A stretch of 64,000 nt of DNA from Aurantiochytrium sp. KH105 (GCA_003116975.1 BGKB01000117.1:62001-126000), one strand, 5' to 3'. Shown: positions 21,123 to 31,873, numbered from the stretch's first letter. Numbers and translations: made by a program. Notes: a model not told the origin generated them from the letters alone.

Positions 21123-24100
21123 TTACAGGTTTTGGGCCTGACCTTCGTCGAGACGGGCCAGCAAGTCTTGCTCGAACGCTTCAAGCGCTCTGCGGTACTT
21201 GCGAATGGCCCGAATGCGATCCTGAATCTCGGATGGAGCCGCTGAAAAGGGCACAGGACGCAAAAGCGCATCCTTGTTGGCTGCACGCGCCTTTTTCGCG
21301 ACACTGTCCTCGTGAACATCGACACCAGCTTGGAGCGCCTCGGCGGCCGTCAGGGCGGGAAGGTCTCCAATCTTTGGCAGCTCCAAGGCCTCCTCGTGGA
21401 ACTTGAGCACCGAGAGCCGCAGACTCGTGTCTGTGACCCATGATCCACTTTGGTGACTGAAAACAAAATTTTGCTGCGGAGACTCGCTCTGCGATGAAGA
21501 CATCGAGGCGGAAATATTGGCTGACCGAAAGGTTGACTCGTCGAGCTGTCCATAGAGATGTGCATCGTCGAGACCCATCGATCGAGAGCTCTGGATCATC
21601 CATACCGAGCGGCAGAGACTGAGCTTGAGCACGTACTTGCCAATGAGCCGCTGCGCGGGCGCAAAATTGCCTCCTGGGCCAATAAACACAAATGTCTCGG
21701 AACCGTCGGGAGCGGCGCGCTCGGGCGCAAAAAAGGGAGCCATTTCGCGCCGGTCCTTGTACGCGAGCGAAGCCAGCTTGCCAAGCCGCACGTAAAAGCC
21801 CATCAAAGGGTACAGCTGGCCCTTGTGGCCCGAAATACAAATCACCGACGAGAGCTCCTCCCACGCCCGTTCCAGCGCGGAGGCGGCGCGTTGGACTGGA
21901 AAAATGGTGGTTGCGAGCTCGCGCGAGCTTGAAAGCTCCGCCCAGCTTGTGCGCCCGAAGCGACGCGCCGCAGCACACAGAGATGCGAGCTCGCTAGGAA
22001 TGAGCATTGGTCCCCGCGCCGAGGCTTCCGCGGCACGATCCTGCTGCAGCTTCTTGCGAACCGTCCGCTTGTGCTTTTGCTCCGCTTTGAACTCGCGATG
22101 GCCCTTCTCCACGTCGCGCACAAGCTTTTTCAGGATACGCTCGATCGTGTGCGCATGTTCAACATGCTCGAACTCGGCCTTTTCTTGGATGACGCGCTTC
22201 TGGATGCACCTAAGGTGCAAGCTCGTCTCCGTAAAGTGCGAGTCGCGAAGGATCTTGGCGTCCTTCGAGTCGGAGGCCTTGACGAGGGCGTCGAGATCTG
22301 GACCGCGCAACATGATCGAACGGTACAGCGCTTCCTTTTGCTGCTTGTTCCACGATCCAAGTTCCACAAAACCGACCATGACATCGAGCACCAGGCCCAC
22401 CTGGTCCTCGATAGTTGAGGCGTCAAAGTCAGGATTTGCGCTTCTTTTGTGTGGCGCCTCCATCGTCTCGTACACGGGTTCGAGTGAAAAGGGCAGCGAA
22501 GGGTGCAACTGCTTGTGCAGCGCCGAAGGGTGCAGCTGAAAGACCCTTGCGACCGAGTCACGCGCCGACTCATCAACATTCGGGGCACCAGACTTGGCAA
22601 AAACGATGGGTGGAATCAGGTCGTGCACGAGCTTTTGCCACTTGAGACGCTTCGCATTGTCCACGGCATCCTTGCGCGTGGACGGTCGTTGCGAGACAGG
22701 ATCCTCGATCTTGAGATGCTGCTGGTTCGCCTTGGCCACGTCCCGCTGCAGCTTAATGTAATAGCGAGTCTTGGGATTTGTCACAGAACGAACGAGCTTG
22801 GTAATATCCGTTTCGAAGCCCGCAATAAATTTGAGATCCACCTTTTTACGCCCGCGCGGGATCTGTTCGGGTAGGCAAAAGTCTCCCGTCGTGGCGTGCC
22901 ACAGAGCCTCGGGCATGGCCGCGCAGACCGTTTGGAATTGCCACGTTGCATCCACGAGGCCGCAAAGGGCCGCAGCGGCCAAGTTCGCCTGGTGACGGGC
23001 GTCTTCATCTGCTTCCCGCGCCGCGTGCGGGTCACACAAGAGCAACTTGTAGAGAACCTGCGCCTTTTGATCGTTGCCCTGCGGTGTCAGCAGCTGCGAA
23101 CCACTCAAAGGTAGGGCCCGCCGCAGCAAAACTCGCGTGTCGCTCAAATGTTGCGCAACATCGGCAACCTCACTGGGACGCCGCCACTTTATGATACCAA
23201 CACTCCAAAAGCCTTCAATGGTATCCCCGATGCGCGCAAGGTTAGCACCACTCCCGATGCTACCCCCATTGAATCCTACAATAACCCATGAAGTGCCTTC
23301 TTGGTTCGACGCAGGTCTACGATGGACAACCAGGCCGGACTTGCCTTCCAGCGCTACCTCAACGATGCCCTCATTTTGCCCGCAAGGTCTCGTGTGAGCA
23401 TGCTTCTGCAAAAAAGATGCAACCTCGTTGGCATCTGACTGGTCGAGAAGCTGGCGCGTGCCCGCCGCATTTGCTGCGCTCGCACCTACGCGGACCGAGG
23501 ACCCGGCAACAGGACTCACCGAGATTGTCGAGCCCGCACCTTTGGCGGCATTGGCGGCGTCGGTGGCGGCTTCGACAGCAGCAAGATGTCGTTTGAAGGA
23601 GAGGTCCACCGCATCCACCCACTTGCGGATAATCGGTTGCCATAGCTCGAGCGGGCTCTTTGCCTGATGAATGACCCGGCGCTTGGAAGATCTTGACTTG
23701 CTCATATGCCAATGAAGCTTGAATTGGACCGGCGAATTGGCAGACCCGTGGACAGTGACCGAATAGAGACAGGGCGACCAATGTGGCTCAGGGAAGCCAC
23801 CATCCAGACGAACAAAGTGACGGTGCGCTTCGAAACCAGCCGGGAAAAGAATGCCGTCCTGGCAGGCACTTTTGTGACGCGTCAAAAATCCAAGCTGCGT
23901 CACTTGAACTGCATCATTTTGCTTTGACTCCTTCTTTATGCCGAATCCCAAGGGGCCTGTGATCCTGAAGATGTTACGTATCCGCGAAGCGCGTTGACAC
24001 TTCATCTTCTCGGGGTCTTCAAAGTCCGCGGCATCCTCATCCTCGTCGTCATTGACCTCATCATCGCCACCGACGCCGTTGACGCCGACGCCGTTGACAC

Positions 24101-25796
24101 CGACGCCGCTAGCACCAACAGCGCTGCTAGCAAAAGGAAAAATTCCATTGGAGCCTTGGAGATTGACGCCATTCGCTTGTGACGAGGTTCCTGGAAAGGG
24201 ATGTTGCGCCGATGGAGTGATCGCGGCATTTTTCTCGACTTGCAAGATCCACGATGCTCGTGGCGACTCCAAGCTGCCCGGGTTGCCCGAGAGGTGTTTT
24301 TTAAGCGCAGCTGCCTGGTCGCGCAATATTTCGGTGCCAGCATCCGCCAGCGCCTGATTTCCAAGCGCCTTGGAGGCCGCACTCACCGCCTGTTGATACG
24401 CCACGTCCGTGCGAACACGCCCGAGACCGATGGAGATGATCTTTGCACTGTTCTTGTATACATAACCAGCCTCATCCGTGAATGTGCGCGAGACACCATT
24501 CTCGCCAGCTACAAGTCGTACGCGCCATTTGCGATTTAGACTGTCGGGCTTGAGCCCCATGCGGACAAGCTCATTCTCGACCTTTTCCATGTCAGCTACT
24601 TTGCGGTAGGAATTTGGAACACTGCCCCAAAGACCGTCCCAAATCACCGACGCGTTTGCAGATGCCAATGCCTCATTCTTGAGCTGCTTAGGGGGAGACT
24701 CAGCTGTCTGCGCGTCCCGAACAGGTGTTCCTGCTCTTGACTGCTGGTCGTAGCTGTTGAACATGGCCAGCTCACGATTTTGACTATTGCTTTCATTCGA
24801 CAGCACGTCATTTGACGCTTCGTTTTCCGAGCTGGACTCGGCGTCATCGTTGTCTTCGAGACTCGAGGACTCGGAGTCTTCATCGCTCTGTTCCTCAGAA
24901 GGCAAGCCATTTTTTCGCGGGGGAAGATTCGCACGGTTTCCAACCCACAGTTTGCCACCATTCGGACGATTTTGCATCATGTTTGCACGTGGGTGGTGCA
25001 TGCCACCTAAATTGAGCTTGGCGTGAGGTGGCGGAATTTTTGTTGCGCCTGGTGACTCGTATCCTCCACCTATCGAACCAACGTTATCATCGTCGTCATC
25101 GTCGTCGTCGTCTTCGCTACTTGTGACGAGACTGTGCACTTTGTCATCCTTTTCCGCTTTTACAGGCGAAAGACGATATTGCAGGCCCGCCTTCGATCGT
25201 CCAATTGCATTTGGAGGTTGCCACTCCACTGCCGCCGTCCCCTTAGCGTCGTCGTCGTCATCATCGTCGTCGTCGTCGTCGTCCTCGTCCTCGTCATCCT
25301 CGTCCTCGTCGTCCTCGTCGTCCTCATCATCGTCGTCGTCATCATCATCATTGTCGCCGAGTAAATTAAGTGCCGTTTCATAATCCGATGGCGAGTGAAA
25401 TTCCGTTTTCCTTAAACTCCGTGACGATTTGAATCGATCCTTGAGCGGGGCAAGGTCCTTCACATCGACACGGGCCTCTTCCGATCCGTTCAGAAAGAAT
25501 CCTCGCACAAATAGCGCTTGGCAACGAGCACCACGGGTGCTCCCGCTTGGAGCAGGTGCAAAAGGCTTAAAAAGTCTGTACTTGTGTCCGTGGGATTTGT
25601 GCAGACAATACGAATCCCACTCGAGGCCCGGGCGAAGCAGATATTGGTCCCTGCTCGCGAAAAGCTTTTCATTCTCGGGCTTGACGCGCGACGCGCCGCT
25701 GGACCGCCTTTGCACCTCGTGCTGCTGGCGCGCTTGCGGCTTTTGCGCCGCCTGGCGTTGCGCTTGCGAGGACGTTCGAGTCACGCGCCGCGACAT
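21123..25796 (-). CDS. Large FY-rich (FYRN/FYRC) domain nuclear protein
   Basis: A 1557-residue protein from the Met at 25796 (MSRRVTRTSSQ...). The frame stays open to 26489, but that part is simple sequence. An N-terminal module (about 50-150) contains a strand-rich block (YLLRPGLEWDSYCLHKSHG, CQALFVRGFFLNGSEE) that I do not recognise. An acidic Asp/Glu tract follows near 150-190. The central region near 620-720 has FYRN/FYRC character: DGILFPAGFEAHRHFVRLDG, PCLYSVTVHG and SPLELWQPII, as in trithorax/MLL proteins and TBRG1. The C-terminal 800 residues are helical and unrecognised, with a Lys/Arg-rich segment near 1230-1260. FYR domains bind chromatin complexes, so a nuclear role is likely. 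No SET domain is present. Confidence 0.7.
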   Translation of the reverse strand: MSRRVTRTSSQAQRQAAQKPQARQQHEVQRRSSGASRVKPENEKLFASRDQYLLRPGLEWDSYCLHKSHGHKYRLFKPFAPAPSGSTRGARCQALFVRGFFLNGSEEARVDVKDLAPLKDRFKSSRSLRKTEFHSPSDYETALNLLGDNDDDDDDDDEDDEDDEDEDDEDEDDDDDDDDDDDDAKGTAAVEWQPPNAIGRSKAGLQYRLSPVKAEKDDKVHSLVTSSEDDDDDDDDDNVGSIGGGYESPGATKIPPPHAKLNLGGMHHPRANMMQNRPNGGKLWVGNRANLPPRKNGLPSEEQSDEDSESSSLEDNDDAESSSENEASNDVLSNESNSQNRELAMFNSYDQQSRAGTPVRDAQTAESPPKQLKNEALASANASVIWDGLWGSVPNSYRKVADMEKVENELVRMGLKPDSLNRKWRVRLVAGENGVSRTFTDEAGYVYKNSAKIISIGLGRVRTDVAYQQAVSAASKALGNQALADAGTEILRDQAAALKKHLSGNPGSLESPRASWILQVEKNAAITPSAQHPFPGTSSQANGVNLQGSNGIFPFASSAVGASGVGVNGVGVNGVGGDDEVNDDEDEDAADFEDPEKMKCQRASRIRNIFRITGPLGFGIKKESKQNDAVQVTQLGFLTRHKSACQDGILFPAGFEAHRHFVRLDGGFPEPHWSPCLYSVTVHGSANSPVQFKLHWHMSKSRSSKRRVIHQAKSPLELWQPIIRKWVDAVDLSFKRHLAAVEAATDAANAAKGAGSTISVSPVAGSSVRVGASAANAAGTRQLLDQSDANEVASFLQKHAHTRPCGQNEGIVEVALEGKSGLVVHRRPASNQEGTSWVIVGFNGGSIGSGANLARIGDTIEGFWSVGIIKWRRPSEVADVAQHLSDTRVLLRRALPLSGSQLLTPQGNDQKAQVLYKLLLCDPHAAREADEDARHQANLAAAALCGLVDATWQFQTVCAAMPEALWHATTGDFCLPEQIPRGRKKVDLKFIAGFETDITKLVRSVTNPKTRYYIKLQRDVAKANQQHLKIEDPVSQRPSTRKDAVDNAKRLKWQKLVHDLIPPIVFAKSGAPNVDESARDSVARVFQLHPSALHKQLHPSLPFSLEPVYETMEAPHKRSANPDFDASTIEDQVGLVLDVMVGFVELGSWNKQQKEALYRSIMLRGPDLDALVKASDSKDAKILRDSHFTETSLHLRCIQKRVIQEKAEFEHVEHAHTIERILKKLVRDVEKGHREFKAEQKHKRTVRKKLQQDRAAEASARGPMLIPSELASLCAAARRFGRTSWAELSSSRELATTIFPVQRAASALERAWEELSSVICISGHKGQLYPLMGFYVRLGKLASLAYKDRREMAPFFAPERAAPDGSETFVFIGPGGNFAPAQRLIGKYVLKLSLCRSVWMIQSSRSMGLDDAHLYGQLDESTFRSANISASMSSSQSESPQQNFVFSHQSGSWVTDTSLRLSVLKFHEEALELPKIGDLPALTAAEALQAGVDVHEDSVAKKARAANKDALLRPVPFSAAPSEIQDRIRAIRKYRRALEAFEQDLLARLDEGQAQNL
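25249..25353. repeat. GTC/CTC triplet tract coding for poly-Asp/Glu
   Basis: An imperfect array of GTC, GTCCTC and ATC triplets reads as a poly-Asp/Glu tract in the FYR gene. A second, shorter acidic tract lies at 25087-25116. Confidence 0.85.
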
Positions 25797-26728
25797 GGTG
25801 CCCTGCGCTGCCAGCAGCGGCGGCGTCGCGAGCGTCGCGCGCGCCGCGAGCGTCGCGCGCGCCGCGAGCGTCCAGCGCGCCGCAGGAGCGCCGCCGCCGC
25901 CGGAGGGATGGATGGATGGATGGATGGATGAATGGATGGATCCAAAGCCCGGCGCCAAAATGGTCTCCGCCCCGCGCCGCGCACGCCGCTTCTGCGCGCT
26001 GCGCTGCGGGCCTTCCGCGTCTCCTGCCGCAGCCGCGGGCAGCAGCGGTGGCGGCGGCCGCGAGCAGCAGCAGCAGCGCGAGGGCCCGCCGCGAGCCGCC
26101 CGCAAGACTCCGCGGTCGAGGAGGTCTGCCACCGTGAGAGTGCGGCGGCATCTTCCCCGCGCGGAACGGAACGCCTTGGAACGGCCGCGGCCTTCGCGTG
26201 CAGTGCGAACAGAAAGCTCGTTTACTGCCTTAGCTCTGTCGTTCCTTCGAGGTCTTTCTTTGCGATTCATGTCAGGTATACTACAGCAGCAGCAGCAGCA
26301 GCAGAAGCAGCAGCAGAAGCAGAATGAGATGAAAAGAAGGGCATGTCGCAGCATGAGGTTGTTTGAGCGCGCGGCGATTGTGGACGGATTGTGGATACAT
26401 TTCAATGTCAAGGCCCGACCGGGGTGATTTGGAGGCGACAAAAGCAATGGCATCGAAGGAAGGAAGAACACGCTTGCATGCATCTGCAAGGTTATGCGTG
26501 AAAAGTATACCAGGTTTCAACGCTTGCAACAAGATCGTAAGCGATCTCAGCAAAGAATGCGATGAGCTGCCTCGCGCGACAGAAGAAGGAAAAACATTTT
26601 TTCTTGGGGAAGAAGTGTCTATCACAAAATAATGGCAACATACATACATGCATGCACGCACGCACGACGTCTTTATCTTTTGAATTGACAAAAGATCAAG
26701 GGCCCCAAACGTGATGAATGCGCAGGTT
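25797..26728. other. Upstream region of the FYR gene
   Basis: No separate gene is supported. It holds a GGAT tetramer tract (25905-25940), GC-rich Arg/Ala-coding sequence, and a CAG tract at 26283-26320. The leader of the FYR gene probably lies in it. Confidence 0.55.
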
Positions 26729-28192
26729 CTAATCCTCACATTTCCGCATGAACTCCCGGTGCACCTCGAGCGAAGTAAGAGCATGCTTGGCATTTTGCGC
26801 ATCGACTTCCGCTTTCGAACGAAGCTTTCGCTCGAGCTCGAGCTGCGAACGAGCTCGAGAAAGCTCTGCAACGATAGAATTCAACTCACTTTGCTGACGG
26901 GCGAGGGAGGCGCGCAGCTCAGATTCCCTTGCCTGACTCTCCTTGTGCGCCGACTGCAGCGCAGCCTGAGCCGTGGCAAGCGCCTTATCGCTCCCAAGGA
27001 GCTTCGCTGCATCGTCCTCTGCACGTGCCTCGAGTTGGGCGACCTTGTGACGTAAGCGTGAGAGTTCGCGACTCACCGCGGCAACTTTGGTTTCAGCATA
27101 ACGGCCTTTTCCGGTTGACAATGCAGGTGCTGCACTTGCGGGACGAGATCGTTGTACTTGCGGTTGCGCTTTTACTTTTTGTTTGGTTTGATCTCCTCGT
27201 AAGGATAAAGCAATAGTTCCTGGAGACTTGGATTCTTGCTCGGCACGATGACTGACACGCCTGTGAACAGAACTTTGCTTCGATTCAAGGCGTTCATCGC
27301 GAGGCGGTGAGTCCCAAGCCACAGATGAGACATGAAGAAGAATAAGTTCCCTATGCATGGCACCGCGAATAAAGCTCACAGAGAGTGCGTGCACAGAAAT
27401 TTCATAGGTTTCTTCAAGGTACTCGACAATGTCGTTGACGTAGTTTCGGAGCGCTGTCTCTGTACTCGAATCAACTGCTGGAAAAAGATCATCGTCGTCG
27501 GCAAGCTCCAAGATGTCTGCATTAGTCCTTCGCTTCTCTGAATCACTAAAGCTGCTGGCGTTGCTCTTTCCTTCGTGGGCTTTTGCAATCGACATGGCTG
27601 CAATTCGTCTGCAAGCGCGATATGATACATGTGGCTCGTTCGAGCGCGCTTTGCGCCTGAACTCAACGTCGTATTGATTGCCATCGTCACTCAGCACAAA
27701 GGCCTGAGCAAAAAAGGGTCCTGTGATGTATCCTTGTTGCAAAGGATCGTATGTGTCAGCCCGAACCTCTGCCTCTTGCCATGCGCGGCGTCTGATCCAT
27801 TGACGAAATGACTCACTGTCAAGACAAACAGGTCGGTCTTGCGTGGCCTCGATACAGACTCTGTCTTCGAGAAGATCGTCTCGCTTGGCGCGTGCTTCCC
27901 AGCTGGCCAATAGACTCAAGAGATTAGTCGCCTCGCGCCGCTTTCGCACAATCCTACACGAGGTGCTTGCGAACTTTTCTCTTCTTGCTCGCGTAAAGCT
28001 CGTCTCGATACACTTTACGAGGATGCCATCTGCGTCAAAGAGCGCTGTCGGCGCTATACGGAAAGGCGCACCCTCGCGAAGTTTGTCAAAGACTGCGCAT
28101 GTAGCTTCGCGCGCATTCCTGCTCGTGAACATGGCATCAACTACGCGCGCCTGGCCATCTCCACCGCCACTCCGCTCTATTATTATCCACAA
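26729..28192 (-). CDS. Coiled-coil protein of unknown function
   Basis: A 487-residue protein. The start is uncertain: the Met at 28192 is followed by a second plausible Met (MFTSRNAREATC) 20 residues on. The N-terminal half is globular and acidic-basic mixed, without a recognised family. Then comes a low-complexity basic stretch with a QRSRPASAAPA motif. The last 130 residues are a long coiled coil (SRELSRLRHKVAQLEARAED, then LERKLRSKAEVDAQNAKHAL). RPxSA motifs next to coiled coils are frequent in ciliary and centrosomal proteins, so such a location is possible but unproven. Confidence 0.65.
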   Translation of the reverse strand: MWIIIERSGGGDGQARVVDAMFTSRNAREATCAVFDKLREGAPFRIAPTALFDADGILVKCIETSFTRARREKFASTSCRIVRKRREATNLLSLLASWEARAKRDDLLEDRVCIEATQDRPVCLDSESFRQWIRRRAWQEAEVRADTYDPLQQGYITGPFFAQAFVLSDDGNQYDVEFRRKARSNEPHVSYRACRRIAAMSIAKAHEGKSNASSFSDSEKRRTNADILELADDDDLFPAVDSSTETALRNYVNDIVEYLEETYEISVHALSVSFIRGAMHRELILLHVSSVAWDSPPRDERLESKQSSVHRRVSHRAEQESKSPGTIALSLRGDQTKQKVKAQPQVQRSRPASAAPALSTGKGRYAETKVAAVSRELSRLRHKVAQLEARAEDDAAKLLGSDKALATAQAALQSAHKESQARESELRASLARQQSELNSIVAELSRARSQLELERKLRSKAEVDAQNAKHALTSLEVHREFMRKCED

Positions 28193-29014
28193 GCCCTATT
28201 CACGCGTAGTCGCTCTTCGGGAGCGCGTGGTGGCGATCCAGGCGTGGCTTGATTTTCCGCCCGCCTTAGATGGCACGGCAAGAGGGTCAGAGGATACGTG
28301 GGTCGATGGGTGACAATGCTTGTGCCGCTGAGCCAGTGACACTGCGTTCCCGCAACGGATCGTTCGCGATCACCTCCACACAAAACTCAGCGGGATCGAA
28401 TGCACGTCACCATCCATAGAGCGCGACCAAGGGAAGAAGATCTCGACGCAGCGTCATTGCGGCAACAACGCGCTGGAACGCACGCTTGCTGTTGCATGCA
28501 CCCACACCATAATGCCAGCGCCAGCTGCAGTGCGCGCGCGCGTGCCGGAAATTAGCTAGCTCCTTGAAGGTATTTGCGTGCATGGCAAGTGTGGCCACAA
28601 GTCCACTATGGCCACAGGTCTAGTCTAGTATTCTAAATAATGCCGTGCAGGGGCTGGCGGCAGCAGCAGCGAAGTTCAGGGCCCATGGTCGCGCGCGATA
28701 CTACAGAAGCCGGAAAGGCCGGCCAACGTCAGCGCGCGAGCGAGCCTTGACAACCCGCGTTGGGGAGGCCTAGGCACTAGATAGGTATACAGAAGTAAGA
28801 TGTAGTGGGTCCAGTTGAGTCGAGATTTGGGATTGACATAAGCATTCTCGACCGGGGCAAAACCCCTTCGATCGATCTTCTGACGTAAGGCGTATACTCA
28901 CGCGCTCGCTAAGACGCTCGCCAAGACGCACGCACGCACGCACGCACGCACGCAAAGAAACAGGCAAACAGGTCAGCAAGCAGGTCAGCAAGCCTTCGAG
29001 CAGAGATCGCAAAC
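28193..29014. other. Divergent promoter region upstream of nitrile hydratase
   Basis: This lies between the coiled-coil gene (-) and the nitrile hydratase gene (+). No gene is seen. It contains an AGGCCTAGG palindromic motif at 28766-28774, related to the TAGGCCTA element found elsewhere in the window, and a GCAC tetramer tract at 28926-28952. Confidence 0.6.
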
Positions 29015-30409
29015 ATGTCCCGCGAGGTTGGCGCGCTTGGACAGCATGACGTGGGCGGCAACAAGGTGCTGTTCGAGCAGGTAGCCAAGGACGGAGAGGC
29101 AGTCGACACGCCGTCGGCACTCTGGGAACGCCGCGTGCACGCGACGCTGGGGATTCTCGCGCAGCGTAACCTCATCACCACGGATGAGATGCGCCGCGGC
29201 GTCGAAAATCTGCCCGAGCAGGTGTACAGCGGGTGCTCATACTATGGTCGATGGGCGAGATCTATGCTTGCCATTCTGCTCGAGCGTGGCATCCTCACGG
29301 ACGACGACGTTCGCGAGTTCTTCCTGCCGGACCCGCCTACGGTCCAGGAGAAGAACACCTTTAAAGACGGCGACTACGTCAAGGTGCGCAGTGAGGACTT
29401 TCGTACGCGCTTCGTACGTCCTCATTTGCGCACGCCCGGATACATTTTCGGCGTCATCGGTCAGATCGAACGCTATGTGGGCGCTTACAAAGCTCCCGAA
29501 CTCTTGGCGTTTCGGCGCGAAGCCCCTGAGCAGGACCTGTATCGTGTCCGCTTCAACCAGCGCGATCTGTGGACCAACTTTGTGGGCAGCGACAAGGACA
29601 CTCTGGACGTAGACATTTACGAGCCGTGGCTGATGCCGTCAAGCGAGGAGGAGTTCAATAAGCAAGTCCAGATGCGGCCCGGCGCGCACAAGCGCAAGGC
29701 CGAAGACCAAGGTCACGGGCACAGCCATGGTGGTCACGGACACAGTCACGGCGATGACCATGACCACGTGCACGAAGAGCGACCCATCGTGGAGCAGACG
29801 GCGCTTGAACGAGAAGGAGCTGCTGACGCCGACGAACAATTTGGCATTGGTCTCGTCAAGGCTCTGGTGGCAAAGGGCGTGTACACCATGGATGACGTGA
29901 ACAAGGCTGTCGAAGGCGGAGAGACCAAGGGCTGCCTGATGAACGGCGCAAAGGTGGTCCTCAAGGCGTGGCAGGACAACGATTTCCGCGAGCGTCTGCT
30001 AAAGGACGGCAATGCTGCTGTTGCGGAGCTCGGGTTTGAAGGTGGAAACCCCAACGCTCCGACAAAACTTATTGTTGTGGCCAACGAGGACAGCAAGCAC
30101 AACCTCATTGTTTGCACACTCTGCAGCTGCTATCCGGGCGGCCTTCTCGGTCCTTCACCATCGTGGTACAAGTCTCGATCGTACCGCGCACGCGCTGTGC
30201 GCGAGCCACGGCAGCTGCTTGAAGAGTTCGGAACCAGGATTCCGGACGATGTTCAGCTCTGCGTGCACGACTCCACCGCAGATGTGCGGTACATGGTTCT
30301 GCCACAAAAGCCTAAGGACTTCGTGAGCCCGACATCGGAGGAAGATGAAGCCAAGCTCCTCGCCAAGATTGAGCGCGGACATCTCATTGGTACCAAGATT
30401 GAAATCTAA
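29015..30409 (+). CDS. Nitrile hydratase, beta-alpha fusion, cobalt type
   Basis: A 464-residue fused enzyme that converts nitriles to amides. Residues about 1-230 are the beta subunit (ALWERRVHATLGILAQRNL, YYGRWARSML, then the SH3-like half with GDYVKVR...RTRFVRPHLRTPGYIFG and DLWTNFVGSDKDTLDVDIYEPWL). A His/Gly-rich linker follows at 233-252. From about 265 to 464 is the alpha subunit with the metal claw VCTLCSC (Cys367, Cys370, Cys372). Thr at position 368 is the signature of cobalt enzymes; iron enzymes have Ser. Bacteria keep the two subunits on separate genes. Eukaryotic fusions with a His-rich linker are known from Monosiga and some other protists. The linker may bind or deliver metal (inference). 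No activator gene is nearby. Single exon. Confidence 0.96.
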   Translation: MSREVGALGQHDVGGNKVLFEQVAKDGEAVDTPSALWERRVHATLGILAQRNLITTDEMRRGVENLPEQVYSGCSYYGRWARSMLAILLERGILTDDDVREFFLPDPPTVQEKNTFKDGDYVKVRSEDFRTRFVRPHLRTPGYIFGVIGQIERYVGAYKAPELLAFRREAPEQDLYRVRFNQRDLWTNFVGSDKDTLDVDIYEPWLMPSSEEEFNKQVQMRPGAHKRKAEDQGHGHSHGGHGHSHGDDHDHVHEERPIVEQTALEREGAADADEQFGIGLVKALVAKGVYTMDDVNKAVEGGETKGCLMNGAKVVLKAWQDNDFRERLLKDGNAAVAELGFEGGNPNAPTKLIVVANEDSKHNLIVCTLCSCYPGGLLGPSPSWYKSRSYRARAVREPRQLLEEFGTRIPDDVQLCVHDSTADVRYMVLPQKPKDFVSPTSEEDEAKLLAKIERGHLIGTKIEI

Positions 30410-30862
30410 CCCGCGAGGAAATGCGATGGACAATATGATCTTATGCATTTGAGCTTGATCTTGTGATCTTGTGGAACATGTCCACAGAAGAATGTCTGTG
30501 TCGCCACGAGCTGACCTTCTTTTTTCGATGGGCTGGAGGAAGATCCAGAGGGAACACCGAACGCCAGTTTGAGATCTAGGCATTGACACGTTGAGCAGCA
30601 AAATGCAGCCGGTTGTCTCCTGATGCTCACTGCTCATCAGAGAAACGCTGCGCATCAGGGAAACGCCTCTCATAGACCGGCCTTATGATATCTTGTTCCT
30701 GCGCAAATATGTGTGTCGTGAGACCATTTTGAATATTCTCAGAATAAAAGTGACGATATTCATGCACTCACATAGATTTCCTTGTAGCATTCCGTGTACT
30801 CATCCGAGCACTGGCATCTCTTGCTATTCAGATATACAGTTGTAGTTATTTGCGTCCGTTAG

Positions 30863-30893
<31 letters not shown>

Positions 30894-30927
30894 GAGATTG
30901 CTCCCATCGCACTGTACACCGTGCCAC
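30410..30927. other. Convergent intergenic region
   Basis: AT-richer than the neighbours, with an ATC trinucleotide tract at 30867-30892. It separates the 3' ends of the nitrile hydratase gene and the secreted-protein gene. No coding signal. Confidence 0.65.
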
Positions 30928-31873
30928 TTACTCGTCCCTTCGTTGATAAATGCTGTACTTGGGAATAATTGGTTCGTTGATCGGAGCGCACTCCGCTTCC
31001 GTCGCCGCTTTGGTCATTTGGCACCCCATTCCTCTTTTCTTGAGGCAACGATCGCCCGGGCCCTTGCAATAGGTGCACTGAAACACGCTGGTGCTCAGGT
31101 TGGCACATTTGTCGATTGTCGAGCCTTTTCAAAATAAGAGTACAAAGCGAGAAGCGTATTAGAAAATGTCAGTAAAGTAAAGGAAATCTCCTCGATTGTT
31201 CGGATTGAATGTCTTGCAAGAAACGTACCTTCTCCGGGAAGATTGCAAGGGTTACGATAGCATCCATGGCCTGGAATCTTGCGAGGCTCAATATCGGGAT
31301 GTTCGTCGTAATACTTGTTCACTTCCTTGACCATCTCCTTGGTGTACCAAAAGCATTGTCCTTGAGTCTCCTGAACGGTGCAGGTGCCAAGCTGTGCAGT
31401 GTGTAAAGTTCGATCGATGTGTTGGTTAGAGGTTTCTTGCAAAAGTCGCTGATTCGGTATAAACTTACGTTATACTGATTGCAAGGGTTTCCAATGCAGC
31501 GTTTGCTTTTCGCACCAACCATGGTGCAAGGTGTGCGCAATTCTTCCTCATTGTCTTTGATGCTATCGTATAACGTTGTTCCAATGACGTCACGAGTGCG
31601 TGCCCTCGCGTTGTTGCAAGCGTCAGGATAATCGGTGAATTGGGAACATGTGTTATCCATCTCGTTCAGCTCATCCCCGACTTTCAGAGCCTCGCGGTCG
31701 GACCACCAAGCATCCAGAATTTCGTAGCAAACAATGTCGCTCTTTTGCTCGCAACGGGGCTTTTCTTGCATTGTCTGCTCCAGAGTTAGCTGAAGAGTGT
31801 CGCGAAGAGACCCTCCAAGCGCGGAGACAGTGGCCGTCGCGAGGAGGAGCAGAGCGAGGGAGTATCGCATCAT
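30928..31873 (-). CDS. Secreted Cys-rich protein, three exons
   Basis: Exons join as 31873-31469, 31391-31229 and 31124-30928, giving 254 residues. Introns are 77 and 104 nt. Donors are GTAAGT and GTACGT, both acceptors end in AG, and phases (0, then 1) agree. The start MMRYSLALLLLATATVSALG is a clear signal peptide. The open frame upstream of this Met is only a translated CTTG repeat. The mature protein has about 18 cysteines in modules that follow the exon edges: CTMVGAKSKRCIGNPCNQ, CTVQETQGQCFWYTKEM with CYRNPCNLPG, and CTYCKGPGDRC. The repeated (G/R)NPCN signature closes modules 1 and 2. Likely disulfide-bonded and extracellular or lumenal. I do not recognise the family. Confidence 0.8.
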
